Below, one piece after another: positions 41,413 to 48,478 of a DNA stretch of 48,538 nucleotides. A program made the position numbers and the translations under genes. Under the pieces are notes generated by a model. That model was given only the letters and a program-made list of their open reading frames with translations, ran no database searches and was not told the origin of the DNA. Source of the stretch: Clostridia bacterium. GTDB taxonomy: Bacteria > Bacillota > Clostridia > Christensenellales > Borkfalkiaceae. The stretch is from positions 1-48,538 of the forward strand of contig JAFURP010000053.1 in NCBI GenBank assembly GCA_017471785.1. The letters run 5' to 3'. Positions within the stretch are counted from its first letter, which is position 1; every line of letters starts with the position of its first letter.

Positions 41413-42402
41413 TTACGCGATCGGGAAGCTACGCATAAAATTGCCGCTCATAATTTTGCCGAATACGTATTTCATACAAGCCGATTCGCTCAAGATCAGC
41501 ACCCTGCCGTTCTCGTACACGAGCTCCTCGCTCATCGGCGGACACTTCACCGTTTGCGTTAAGCTGTCGCCGTCCAAATAGGTGACGGGCACCTCCGCGC
41601 CGTTGAATTGCATACTCCCCGTGCTCGCCTCCTCCAAATCGTACGCGTACAAATAGGAGGGATTTAAGCCCCAAGAGGTGGAAAGCACCATTCGTCCGCT
41701 TTCCGTAAAGCACATACCCTGCACGTTGGAAAGGGTGGAATAGATATGCTCGGGGGTATCGGATACGGGCTTGCCCGTTTTTTCGTCCAAGGTATACACG
41801 AGCATCAAAGCCGTGTTTTGATCGCCGCAGGGGGTGGTCAAGTGATGGCTTTCGGGGGTAAGATATTGACTGCCCTCGCGATAGAACGCGCCCACGTGCA
41901 GCTTACCGTCATACACCGAACAATAGGCAAGACGGTTGGGTATAGCGATACCGTCCGTCTTAGTCGCTTTATTGTCCCCGTCCGTCAAATCGGAGAGCAA
42001 AAACATATCGCAATAGGTGGTATCCTCGCCCGTGTCGTTGGCTATATATACGAACCCGTTAAAGTGCGTAACGCCGCCTGCGTGGCTGGTGTACGCGCTG
42101 CCGTCCGCGTTATACAACTTATAACCCGTCCTTTCCCCCTCTTTCACCGTATAGATCGTAGACGGCTCGCCCTCCGTTTTATCGTAGCCGGAGATCAAAT
42201 AAAAATCCTCGTCCACCTTTTCAAAGCCTTGGGGCACGAAGCCCGACCAAAGCCCCGGGATCGCCATTTCCGTCTTTGCGCCCTTGAAGAAAAAGGACGC
42301 GAATATAAATTTTTCTACTACCCAAACGAGCCCGATCAGCGTCAAAATACCGCCGAGCACGAGCGCCGTAATGCGTACGGGCAAGGGAATACGCTTTTTC
42401 AT
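41413..42402 (-). CDS. Membrane-anchored extracytoplasmic protein, possible beta-propeller
   Basis: A 329-residue protein with a basic N-terminus, one membrane segment (about 11-32, ITALVLGGILTLIGLVWVVEKF) and an outside domain with recurring beta blades: GFVPQGFEKVDEDFYLISGY, AGGVTHFNGFVYIAND, YCSVYDGKLHVGAFY, VQGMCFTESGRMVLSTS, PMSEELVYENGRVLILSES. The pattern resembles NHL/propeller proteins, but I cannot name a family. It follows the GH2 gene by 15 bp with an AAGGAG site and is the last gene of the MFS-GH2 operon, so a role in binding or handling a sugar is possible. Confidence 0.7.
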   Translation of the reverse strand: MKKRIPLPVRITALVLGGILTLIGLVWVVEKFIFASFFFKGAKTEMAIPGLWSGFVPQGFEKVDEDFYLISGYDKTEGEPSTIYTVKEGERTGYKLYNADGSAYTSHAGGVTHFNGFVYIANDTGEDTTYCDMFLLSDLTDGDNKATKTDGIAIPNRLAYCSVYDGKLHVGAFYREGSQYLTPESHHLTTPCGDQNTALMLVYTLDEKTGKPVSDTPEHIYSTLSNVQGMCFTESGRMVLSTSWGLNPSYLYAYDLEEASTGSMQFNGAEVPVTYLDGDSLTQTVKCPPMSEELVYENGRVLILSESACMKYVFGKIMSGNFMRSFPIA

Positions 42403-42417
42403 TCGTGTTCACTCCTT

Positions 42418-44151
42418 TTATCGTATTTTCGCCGCTTCCGCCGCGAGCTTGTCGTTGATCTCTTTCATCTTCTCGACGGGCACCTTGATCACCGCCCGAT
42501 CGTAGGTAACGAAGCCGTTGATCTCCTCCTCCACGTCGGAAACCTGCGTATAGATACAGCCGCAAAGTCCTTTCTTTATCAAGGGCAACAGCTTTTTTCC
42601 ATACAGCTTTTCCAAAGCGGCGACGAGCTTTTCTTGCGTTTTGAATTTCTTATATCCGAACTCCTTTTCCGCAAAGGTATGCCCCTCCACCTTCATCGAA
42701 TAGCCGCCGAATTCGCTCAAAACGACGGGTCGCTTATCGCGCGGCACCTTCAAGGGCGTGTAATAGGTGTGCAAGCTTTTCAGCTCCGTCTTGCCCACCC
42801 CTTGATCGTGCCAGCCGCTCACCGAATCGACGATACGGGTGGCGTCCTTCTCCTTGATATACGCGGTGTATTTCGCCGAATCGAACTGTCCCCAGCCCTC
42901 GTTAAAGGGTACCCAAACGCCGATGCAGGTACAGTTGTAAAGCTGGGTCAGCGTTTCGTCTACCATACGGTTGAACGCGTACCTGCCCCACTCGTTTTCG
43001 CGCGCGAAGTATTTATAATCGTCGTCGCGGTGCTTAAAGCCGAGGAAGGGCAGCAGCGCGATATGCGAGAATTTGTATTCGCCGCCGCCGCTGACGAAAT
43101 CCTGCCAAACGACCAGCCCCAGCCGGTCGCAATGGTAATACCAGCGCATAGGCTCTATCTTGATATGCTTCCGCACGGTATTGAAGCCCATATTTTTGAG
43201 CATAGTCAGCTCGTCGAGAGCCGCCTCGTCCGAGGGATAGGTGAGCATACCGTCCGAGAAATACCCCTGATCGAGCACGCCGTTGAAGAAGTAGGGCTTA
43301 CCGTTGAGCGTAAGCCGCTTTTTACCCTTTTCGTCCGTCCCGATACCGAACGAACGCACGCCGAAATAGGAGCGCACCTCGTCCCCCGTTTCGCTCGTTA
43401 TAACGCAATCGTACAGCTTGGGGTTTTCGGGCGACCAAAGCTCGAAATCGTAGGAAAGGCGAATCTCCCGTTCGAACGCCTCGCGCAAAATTTCCCGATC
43501 GCCGTCGAACACGGCTATTTGCAGCTTCGCGCCGCCGCAATCCGCCGAGATCAAGACCTGTTTCTTGGTTGCGTCGGGCGTGATTTTAAGGCTTTCGATA
43601 TGCGTTTTGGGCATATTTTCCAACCACACCGTCTGCCAAATACCGCTTTGCGGCGTGTACCAAATACCGCCGCGCGCGTCGCTTTGTTTCCCGCGCGCGT
43701 CGTGGTTGCGCGTGCCCTCGTCCTTGCAATAGACGGTAATTTCGTTCTCCCCCTCGCGCAAGAGTCGGGAAATATCCAACGCAAACGCCGTAAAGCCGCC
43801 GCAATGCTCCCCCGCGCTCTCGCCGTTGACGAGCACGCTACATTCGCTGTCCACCGCGCCGAAGCGCAATTTCGTCGTACGGGAAAGCCACGCGCCGTCC
43901 ACCGTGAATTTGCGCGAATAGACGAGCATTTCGCCGCTTCGTAAAAGGAAGTCCTCGTCCAAGCCGCTCAACAGCGTTTCGGGGGAAAAGGGCACGAGTA
44001 TCTTACCCTCGTTTTCGCGTTTCCCCTCTTTCGTAAGCTTATAAAAATCCCATTCGCCGTTCAAGCACGCCCAATCCTTACGCATTTCTTGCGGCAAGGG
44101 GTGCTCGCTATGAGGAACGGCGCCGATATCATACTTCGTTTTCAGCCGCAT
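42418..44151 (-). CDS. Glycoside hydrolase family 2 enzyme (beta-galactosidase/glucuronidase type)
   Basis: A 577-residue cytoplasmic GH2 enzyme without a signal peptide. It has the sugar-binding jelly roll (about 1-180: LNGEWDFYKL, YSRKFTV, LRFGAVDSECSVLVNGE), an immunoglobulin-like domain (about 180-270), and a TIM barrel with the general acid/base Glu in GVWVPFNEGWGQ and the nucleophile Glu in VVLSEFGGYS. NGKPYFFNGVLDQGY and NMGFNTVRKHIKIEP are typical of the barrel start. It lacks the extra C-terminal domains of LacZ. The ATG at 44151 overlaps the MFS gene by 23 bp, with GGAGAAAAATA as ribosome site. It presumably cleaves the substrate brought in by that transporter. Confidence 0.9.
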   Translation of the reverse strand: MRLKTKYDIGAVPHSEHPLPQEMRKDWACLNGEWDFYKLTKEGKRENEGKILVPFSPETLLSGLDEDFLLRSGEMLVYSRKFTVDGAWLSRTTKLRFGAVDSECSVLVNGESAGEHCGGFTAFALDISRLLREGENEITVYCKDEGTRNHDARGKQSDARGGIWYTPQSGIWQTVWLENMPKTHIESLKITPDATKKQVLISADCGGAKLQIAVFDGDREILREAFEREIRLSYDFELWSPENPKLYDCVITSETGDEVRSYFGVRSFGIGTDEKGKKRLTLNGKPYFFNGVLDQGYFSDGMLTYPSDEAALDELTMLKNMGFNTVRKHIKIEPMRWYYHCDRLGLVVWQDFVSGGGEYKFSHIALLPFLGFKHRDDDYKYFARENEWGRYAFNRMVDETLTQLYNCTCIGVWVPFNEGWGQFDSAKYTAYIKEKDATRIVDSVSGWHDQGVGKTELKSLHTYYTPLKVPRDKRPVVLSEFGGYSMKVEGHTFAEKEFGYKKFKTQEKLVAALEKLYGKKLLPLIKKGLCGCIYTQVSDVEEEINGFVTYDRAVIKVPVEKMKEINDKLAAEAAKIR

Positions 44152-45481
44152 TATTTTTCTCCTTTTTCGTCGCTTTTACGAGGAAGGGTACGATCGCCGC
44201 CGCCAAGGCCGCCACGATCGCGCCCGCCAAGAAAATTTCGGGGGCGGGTATGTACTGCGTGGTCATCACGTCCGCGCCCGATAGGTCGGGCAGGGGTATC
44301 GCCGCCGCCTTATTGATGGCGTTGCCGAGCATAGGTCCCAGCAGCATAGGTATCAACACGCTGAAGATCATACGCACGCCCTGCAATTTCCCCGCGTCGT
44401 TTTCGGGGGTATAGTCGCGCACGAGCGCGCCGCAAAGCGCGGACACGAGGATATAGCCGCTTATCATTATAAACCCAGCCACGCCGAACGACAGCAAGCT
44501 CGCGAGCTTGCCCGAAAAATAGGAGAACGCGTACATACCCAACAGCCCCGCGGAGAGCACGCCTACTGCAAGATAGAGCATTTTGGCTTTATTCCGTTTA
44601 TCCGAAAGCCCGCCGAGAAAGACGTTCACCGCCGCGCCGAGCACGATGGCAAGCCCGAACACGATACTGTATTCGAGAACGGTAAAGCCCAAATACGTTT
44701 TCATATAAATAATGAGATAGGGCATAAAGATCTGGCACGCGATCCCGTATACGCCCATTACGAGCAGGGTGAGATAGAAGGGCGGATTGCCCTTGATCAC
44801 GCTCGGCTTAAACCCGTAAACGATATCCTTGAGCGTACCCTTTTTTTCCAGGGTCGGGCTGTCCTTGATCGTAAAGATACCCACCGCGCCGCAAAGGGAT
44901 ATCACCGCGCCCAAGCCGAAAAACAAGCCCTTATAGCCGATCAGCTCCACGAGTATACCAAAGCCCCCCGCGACGATAAGCATAGCGATCAGCGGCAATA
45001 TAGACAGCACGCTTTCCACCTTACCGCGAAATTCCTCCTTGGTGTTATCGGTGACCCAAGCGTTGAACGCCGCGTCGTTCGCCGTCGAGCCGAACACCGT
45101 CATCACGCAATCGAGCGCCACGACCAGCCCGAGCGCCACGGAGATCGCCGCCGCGGCGTCGAGATCAAACAGCCTTGCGATATCGTCCGTCGTTATCAAC
45201 CCGAACGACGCCACCGTCACGCCCCAGATCAAATACCCGTACGCGATAAACAGCCGCCGATTGCCCGTCTTGTCCGATAAAGCACCGGCGACGAGGGTAG
45301 TCAGCGTAGCCGCCACGCCCGAAAGCTGTACCATCAGGGTCACAGCGTCCAAATCGGGCGCGATCGTTTCGAACACGAACAGGTTGAAATACATATTTTC
45401 CACCGACCACGCGATCTGACCGATCAACCCGAATAAAAGTAGTATCGTCCAATTTCTTTTGCCGAATAGATCCCGTTTCAT
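44129..45481 (-). CDS. MFS transporter (probable sugar or glycoside importer)
   Basis: A 450-residue protein with 12 membrane segments. It has the MFS loop motif GALSDKTGNRRLFI between segments 2 and 3 and its repeat GGLSDKRNKAKMLYL in the second half. The start is MKRDLFGKRN (45481), with GGAGG 5 bases before it. The overlap with a GH2 glycosidase gene argues for uptake of a glycoside or oligosaccharide. Substrate unknown. It is first in a three-gene operon; TATAAT at 45501-45506 (minus strand) with an extended TG element but a poor -35 box is the likely promoter. Confidence 0.85.
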   Translation of the reverse strand: MKRDLFGKRNWTILLLFGLIGQIAWSVENMYFNLFVFETIAPDLDAVTLMVQLSGVAATLTTLVAGALSDKTGNRRLFIAYGYLIWGVTVASFGLITTDDIARLFDLDAAAAISVALGLVVALDCVMTVFGSTANDAAFNAWVTDNTKEEFRGKVESVLSILPLIAMLIVAGGFGILVELIGYKGLFFGLGAVISLCGAVGIFTIKDSPTLEKKGTLKDIVYGFKPSVIKGNPPFYLTLLVMGVYGIACQIFMPYLIIYMKTYLGFTVLEYSIVFGLAIVLGAAVNVFLGGLSDKRNKAKMLYLAVGVLSAGLLGMYAFSYFSGKLASLLSFGVAGFIMISGYILVSALCGALVRDYTPENDAGKLQGVRMIFSVLIPMLLGPMLGNAINKAAAIPLPDLSGADVMTTQYIPAPEIFLAGAIVAALAAAIVPFLVKATKKEKNNAAENEV

Positions 45482-45568
45482 ATTACCTCCGCTTTCTTCC
45501 ATTATACCACAAGGCGGCGCAAAAGCGTACCGTTTTTACGAAAATTTTTTGCAATTCCCCCCATTTCG

Positions 45569-45597
45569 TTTACTTTTTTGCCTTTTGGGAGTATAAT
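45569..45597 (+). promoter_or_regulatory. Promoter of the EamA gene, probable leaderless start
   Basis: TTTACT (45569-45574), 17-base spacer, TATAAT (45592-45597); the ATG at 45604 follows after exactly 6 bases. GGGAG lies within the spacer, upstream of the expected transcript start. Confidence 0.72.
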
Positions 45598-45603
45598 AAT
45601 CGT

Positions 45604-46521
45604 ATGGGAACACTTTTACACGACGAAAATACGCAATCGCCCGCCGCGGCGCAGCCGCCCCAAAAGAAATGGCTGGGCGTGGTTTATATCGTCCTTTCGG
45701 CGTTTTTCTTTTCTCTTATGAGCGTGTTCGTCCGCTACGCAGGCGATCTCCCTACCTTTCAAAAGGCGTTTTTCAGGAACCTCGTAGCCACCGTCGTCGC
45801 GTTCGTTATGCTTTGTAAGAGCGGCTCTTTCAAAATGCAAAAGGGCAGCCTGCCCGTGCTTTTGGCTCGCTCGGTGGCAGGTACGGTGGGGATCGTTTGC
45901 AATTTCTACGCCATCGACAATATGAACATCTCGGACGCGTCCATTTTGAACAAGCTCGCGCCCTTTTTCTCTATCGTGTTCTCCGCGCTTCTCCTCAGGG
46001 AAAAGGCGGATATAAAGGATTGGATACTCGTCGCCGTCGCGTTCGCCGGCGCGACCTTGATCGTCAAGCCCTCCTTCGATTTTTCCGCAAGCTTGCCCGC
46101 GCTGATCGGCGTGCTCGGCGGTCTTGGCGCAGGGCTTGCGTATACCCTCGTACACTATCTCGGCGGCAAGGGGGAACGCAAAGCTATGATCGTGTTCTTC
46201 TTCTCCGCGTTTTCCTGCCTCGCCGTACTGCCGATGGCGATCGTGCAATACCAGCCTATGACGGGCTTGCAGGTTACGTGGCTGCTGCTCGCGGGCGGCG
46301 CGGCAAGCGCGGCGCAATTCTCCGTCACGGCGGCGTATTCTTGCTCCCCCGCCAAGGAAATTTCCGTGTACGATTATTCGCAGGTGCTTTTCGCCGCGAT
46401 ATGGGGCGCGATCTTCTTTTCGGAGCTGCCCGACGTTTGGAGCGCGGTCGGCTATCTCGTCATCATCGGCGCGGCAATCCTCAAATATATCCTCACTCAC
46501 AAAAAGCCCCGTCCGCAATAA
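45604..46521 (+). CDS. EamA/DMT family permease
   Basis: A 305-residue transporter with ten membrane segments in two EamA halves (WLGVVYIVLSAFFFSLMSVFVRY, NKLAPFFSIVFSALLLREK, then GVLGGLGAGLAYTLVHYLGG, YDYSQVLFAAIWGAIFFSE and VGYLVIIGAAILKYIL). The family exports metabolites such as amino acids or nucleosides; the substrate is unknown. The N-terminal 20 residues are polar and cytoplasmic. Its last codons (LTHKKPRPQ) lie inside the terminator, and this 3' end reappears twice downstream in the XRE cassettes, at 46905 and 47336, marking the origin of that duplication. Confidence 0.9.
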   Translation: MGTLLHDENTQSPAAAQPPQKKWLGVVYIVLSAFFFSLMSVFVRYAGDLPTFQKAFFRNLVATVVAFVMLCKSGSFKMQKGSLPVLLARSVAGTVGIVCNFYAIDNMNISDASILNKLAPFFSIVFSALLLREKADIKDWILVAVAFAGATLIVKPSFDFSASLPALIGVLGGLGAGLAYTLVHYLGGKGERKAMIVFFFSAFSCLAVLPMAIVQYQPMTGLQVTWLLLAGGAASAAQFSVTAAYSCSPAKEISVYDYSQVLFAAIWGAIFFSELPDVWSAVGYLVIIGAAILKYILTHKKPRPQ

Positions 46522-46568
46522 CGAACGGGGCTTTTTTTGGGTATAGCAACTTGTGAAAAGAATATCGT
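46500..46568 (-). ncRNA. Candidate leftward small RNA, unit 1
   Basis: Minus promoter TTGACG (46599-46604), 18-base spacer, TATAAT (46575-46580) should start a transcript near 46568, which reaches the bidirectional terminator after about 69 nt. No start codon is seen within it. It is antisense to the last codons of eamA. Confidence 0.35.
46501..46538. terminator. Terminator of eamA (unit 1 of the array)
   Basis: AAAAAGCCCCGT / ACGGGGCTTTTT, T-rich on both strands; overlaps the eamA stop codon. Copies occur at 46914-46949 and 47344-47380. Confidence 0.9.
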
Positions 46569-46574
46569 AATCAT

Positions 46575-46626
46575 ATTATATCATAGGCAACTCCTATACG
46601 TCAAGCATTTTATAGGCATTTCCTAT
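46575..46626. promoter_or_regulatory. Promoter/operator region, XRE unit 1
   Basis: Operator O1 ATAGGCAACTCCTAT (46583-46597) and O2 ATAGGCATTTCCTAT (46612-46626) are 15-bp dyads (ATAGG-N5-CCTAT) starting 29 bp apart. O1 fills the spacer of the leftward promoter. O2 follows a rightward -35-like TTTATA (46609-46614). The rightward -10 box is unclear. Confidence 0.7.
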
Positions 46627-46656
46627 AAAATAATAGAAAAAGGCTTGGGGCTATAT

Positions 46657-46866
46657 ATGATTACATTACAACAAATTCACGAACAAATCAAAAACGCGAT
46701 CAAATACAGCGGCTTATCGCAAACGGAAATAGCTGCAAAATTGGGCGTTAAACAACCAACCGTTTCTGAATACGTAAGTGGGCGATCGTTTCCCGCTCTC
46801 GACACGCTCGCCAATCTTTGCAAGGTGTTAGACCTCGACGCGAACGAGATCTTGTGTTTGAAATAA
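46657..46866 (+). CDS. XRE-family repressor, cassette 1
   Basis: A 69-residue helix-turn-helix protein. Helices 2 and 3 are QTEIAAKLG and KQPTVSEYVSG. The C-terminal ANLCKVLDLDANEILCLK is identical in all three cassettes and presumably forms the dimer interface. The start MITLQQIHEQ (46657) lies after the operators, with only a weak ribosome site (GGGGC). It should bind its own O1/O2 pair (ATAGG-N5-CCTAT). A longer in-frame extension to 46537 would run through the promoter region and is rejected. No partner gene is present between it and the next cassette, so a toxin-antitoxin role is not supported. Confidence 0.87.
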   Translation: MITLQQIHEQIKNAIKYSGLSQTEIAAKLGVKQPTVSEYVSGRSFPALDTLANLCKVLDLDANEILCLK

Positions 46867-46870
46867 TCTT

Positions 46871-46908
46871 TGTCATTGCGAGCCTCCAACGGAGGCGTGG
46901 CTATCTCA
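46871..46908. repeat. Short copy of the palindromic repeat, between cassettes 1 and 2
   Basis: TGTCATTGCGAGCCTCC, AACGGAGGCGTGGC, TATCTCA: reduced form of the 41231 element with an internal GCCTCC/GGAGGC stem. Confidence 0.55.
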
Positions 46909-46912
46909 CTCA

Positions 46913-46981
46913 CAAAAAGCCCCGTCCGTAATAACGAACGGGGCTTTTTGGGGGTATAGCAACTTGTGAAAAGGATATCGT
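46913..46981 (-). ncRNA. Candidate leftward small RNA, unit 2
   Basis: Minus promoter TTGACT (47012-47017), 18-base spacer, TATAAT (46988-46993); about 69 nt to the terminator. Sequence nearly identical to units 1 and 3. Confidence 0.35.
46914..46949. terminator. Duplicated eamA-type terminator, unit 2
   Basis: AAAAAGCCCCGT / AACGGGGCTTTTT. The bases just before it read as the eamA tail (codons for LTHKKPRP then TAA), a fossil of the duplicated 3' end. Confidence 0.88.
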
Positions 46982-46987
46982 AATTAT

Positions 46988-47039
46988 ATTATATCACAGC
47001 CTATAGTTGTAAGTCAAGCATTTTACAGCCTTTAGTTGT
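46988..47039. promoter_or_regulatory. Promoter/operator region, XRE unit 2
   Basis: O1 ACAGCCTATAGTTGT (46996-47010) and O2 ACAGCCTTTAGTTGT (47025-47039), dyads of ACAGC-N5-GTTGT type, 29 bp apart. O1 fills the leftward promoter spacer; O2 overlaps a rightward TTTACA (47022-47027) with TATACA at 47046-47051. Confidence 0.7.
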
Positions 47040-47069
47040 AAAATTTATACAAATAGGAGGTGGGTAGGA

Positions 47070-47279
47070 ATGATTACGGTTGACCAAATCAAAAAGAAAA
47101 TCAGCGAGGCTATCCAATACAGCGGAAAAACGCAAACGAGCATTGCTAAGGAGCTCGGCGTTTCGCAACAAATGATTTCTAGCTATTTCAAAGGAGAAAA
47201 GACGCCGCAAATCGAAAACCTCGCCAATCTTTGTAAAGTGTTGGATCTCGACGCGAACGAGATCTTGTGTTTGAAATAG
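47070..47279 (+). CDS. XRE-family repressor, cassette 2
   Basis: A 69-residue helix-turn-helix protein: QTSIAKELG and SQQMISSYFKG form helices 2 and 3, followed by the shared ANLCKVLDLDANEILCLK. The N-terminal two thirds is roughly 45 percent identical to cassette 1 by eye, whereas the last 19 residues are identical. The ribosome site AGGAGG is strong, unlike cassette 1. It starts 413 bp after cassette 1. Its own operators (ACAGC-N5-GTTGT) differ completely from those of its neighbours, which suggests a changed DNA specificity. Confidence 0.88.
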   Translation: MITVDQIKKKISEAIQYSGKTQTSIAKELGVSQQMISSYFKGEKTPQIENLANLCKVLDLDANEILCLK

Positions 47280-47283
47280 TCTT

Positions 47284-47323
47284 TGTCATTGCGAGCCTCC
47301 AACGGAGGTGTGGCTATCTCATA
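47284..47323. repeat. Short copy of the palindromic repeat, between cassettes 2 and 3
   Basis: Nearly identical to 46871-46908 but ending TATCTCATA, followed by TGAATTATTGC before the duplicated eamA tail. Confidence 0.55.
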
Positions 47324-47342
47324 TGAATTATTGCCTCACTCA

Positions 47343-47410
47343 CAAGAAGCCCCGTCCGTAATAACGAACAGGGCTTTTTTGGGTATAGCAACTTGTGAAA
47401 AGGATATCGT
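47343..47410 (-). ncRNA. Candidate leftward small RNA, unit 3
   Basis: Minus promoter TTGACT (47441-47446), 18-base spacer, TATAAT (47417-47422); about 68 nt to the terminator, whose minus-strand tail is interrupted (TTCTT). Confidence 0.3.
47344..47380. terminator. Duplicated eamA-type terminator, unit 3
   Basis: AAGAAGCCC-CGT / AACA-GGGCTTTTTT: same element with substitutions that weaken the stem and the leftward T-tract. Confidence 0.78.
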
Positions 47411-47416
47411 AATTAT

Positions 47417-47468
47417 ATTATATCACTAGCATTGCTAGAAAGTCAAGTATTTTACTAGCATAAGTAGT
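47417..47468. promoter_or_regulatory. Promoter/operator region, XRE unit 3
   Basis: O1 ACTAGCATTGCTAGA (47425-47439) and O2 ACTAGCATAAGTAGT (47454-47468), 29 bp apart, both ACTA...TAG dyads. O1 fills the leftward promoter spacer. Rightward: TTTACT (47451-47456), 17 bases, TATAAA (47474-47479); a TATAAT also lies at 47468-47473. Confidence 0.68.
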
Positions 47469-47495
47469 ATAATTATAAAAAAGGGGGAATTTTTT

Positions 47496-47705
47496 ATGAT
47501 TATACTTGACGATATAAGAAAGAAGCTGATTGAAGCTATCAAGACCTCGCCTATGACCCAAACGGAGATCGCGCAAAGGATAGGCGTATGTCAACAGGCG
47601 ATCGGGCAATATTTACACCAAAACAAAATGCCTGCCCTCGACACCTTTGCCAATCTTTGTAAGGTGTTAGACCTCGACGCGAACGAGATCTTGTGCTTGA
47701 AATAA
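47496..47705 (+). CDS. XRE-family repressor, cassette 3
   Basis: A 69-residue helix-turn-helix protein: QTEIAQRIG and CQQAIGQYLHQ form helices 2 and 3, then FANLCKVLDLDANEILCLK shared with the other cassettes. GGGGG precedes the ATG by 10 bases. It starts 426 bp after cassette 2. The coding sequence upstream of codon 50 differs strongly from the other two, whereas the last 57 bases are nearly identical. Downstream the similarity stops at the stop codon and a degenerate palindromic repeat follows, so this is the last unit. Confidence 0.87.
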   Translation: MIILDDIRKKLIEAIKTSPMTQTEIAQRIGVCQQAIGQYLHQNKMPALDTFANLCKVLDLDANEILCLK

Positions 47706-47722
47706 GGAATATTGTAACGTTT

Positions 47723-47870
47723 ATACGAGATTACCACGTCGTCTACGACGGGTCGGCTTCCCCACTACGTCGTGGCGCTCGGCTTGCTGTTTGGCGTAGC
47801 TAAGGCGTTGCTTGCAACGTCGCGGCAGGCTCATTTTACTATTCCCGTGTTTCATATGAAATCCTACCGC
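47723..47870. repeat. Degenerate copy of the palindromic repeat
   Basis: Begins TACGAGATTACCACG and ends TTTCATATGAAATCCTACCGC, the same tail as after the 41231 copy. Internal stems include CCACG / CGTGG. No coding potential seen. Confidence 0.45.
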
Positions 47871-47879
47871 AATATAAAG

Positions 47880-47904
47880 CGGCTTTCGGTATTCCCGAAA
47901 GCCG
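47880..47904 (-). terminator. Terminator of spoVT
   Basis: CGGCTTTCGG, 5-base loop, CCGAAAGCCG, then CTTTATATT on the minus strand, 8 bp past the spoVT stop. Confidence 0.75.
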
Positions 47905-47911
47905 TTTCGTT

Positions 47912-48457
47912 TTATTCGAATTGATTCGCCAAAATATCGGCGGTAAGACGGGCTAAATTCATATCGCTCGCGTCCATTTTCATTCCCTCTTGCCGTGAAA
48001 GTATGGCAACGGCGCCGAGGCAATCGCCGCCCGATACGATGGGAACGATGACCTGCGCGGTGACTCCCTCCTCGCCGAACGAGGTGATGGGAATGATATC
48101 GCCGCCCTCCGCGGCGTTGGCGATATAGCTGCGGCGTTCCTTTAAGATCTTATCCATATCCTCGGACAAGCCCTTGCCGTCGAGGTCCTTTCTTCCGTCG
48201 CCGCAGGCGTGCAAAATACCGTCGGTATCGCAAATAACGGCGAGCTTGCCGCTCAAATCGTTGAGAGAACGGGCGGTGGCTTTGCTAAACCGCTCCAAGG
48301 TGGCGATGGGCGAATATTTTTTGAGCATAAGCTCGTCGCGATCGGTAAATATCTCCAAGGGATCGCCCTCCTTGATACGGAGCGTACGGCGAATTTCTTT
48401 GGGAATGACCACTCTACCCAGCTCGTCTATTCTTCTTACAATTCCGGTTGCTTTCAT
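47912..48457 (-). CDS. spoVT: Stage V sporulation protein T (AbrB-type regulator)
   Basis: A 181-residue regulator: an N-terminal AbrB swapped-hairpin DNA-binding domain (MKATGIVRRIDELGRVVIPK, EIRRTLRIKEGDPLEIF; residues 1-50) and a C-terminal GAF-like domain (about 55-178, LNDLSGKLAVICDTDGILHACG, VTAQVIVPIVSGGDCLGAVAILS). Length and both domains match SpoVT, which tunes sigma-G-dependent genes in the forespore. Together with the SpoIVFA/FB-like pair and the PdaB-like deacetylase it indicates a sporulating ancestry. GGAGG precedes ATG 48457. It is a single gene, possibly with a sigma-G-type promoter. Confidence 0.94.
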   Translation of the reverse strand: MKATGIVRRIDELGRVVIPKEIRRTLRIKEGDPLEIFTDRDELMLKKYSPIATLERFSKATARSLNDLSGKLAVICDTDGILHACGDGRKDLDGKGLSEDMDKILKERRSYIANAAEGGDIIPITSFGEEGVTAQVIVPIVSGGDCLGAVAILSRQEGMKMDASDMNLARLTADILANQFE

Positions 48458-48478
48458 AAAAATTCCTCCATTTACAAA

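Noticed and set aside
41746..43944. A 732-codon plus-strand open frame opposite the GH2 gene
   Set aside because: It is antisense to a protein with intact GH2 catalytic motifs, lacks a ribosome site and recognisable domains, and reflects codon bias on the other strand.
46501..47705. CRISPR or integron-like array
   Set aside because: The repeats are about 415 bp, contain genes and terminators, and have no spacers, attC-like recombination sites or Cas/integrase genes.
46657..47705. Toxin-antitoxin modules
   Set aside because: Each XRE gene is alone on its strand; no second small gene overlaps or follows, and the leftward transcript has no reading frame.
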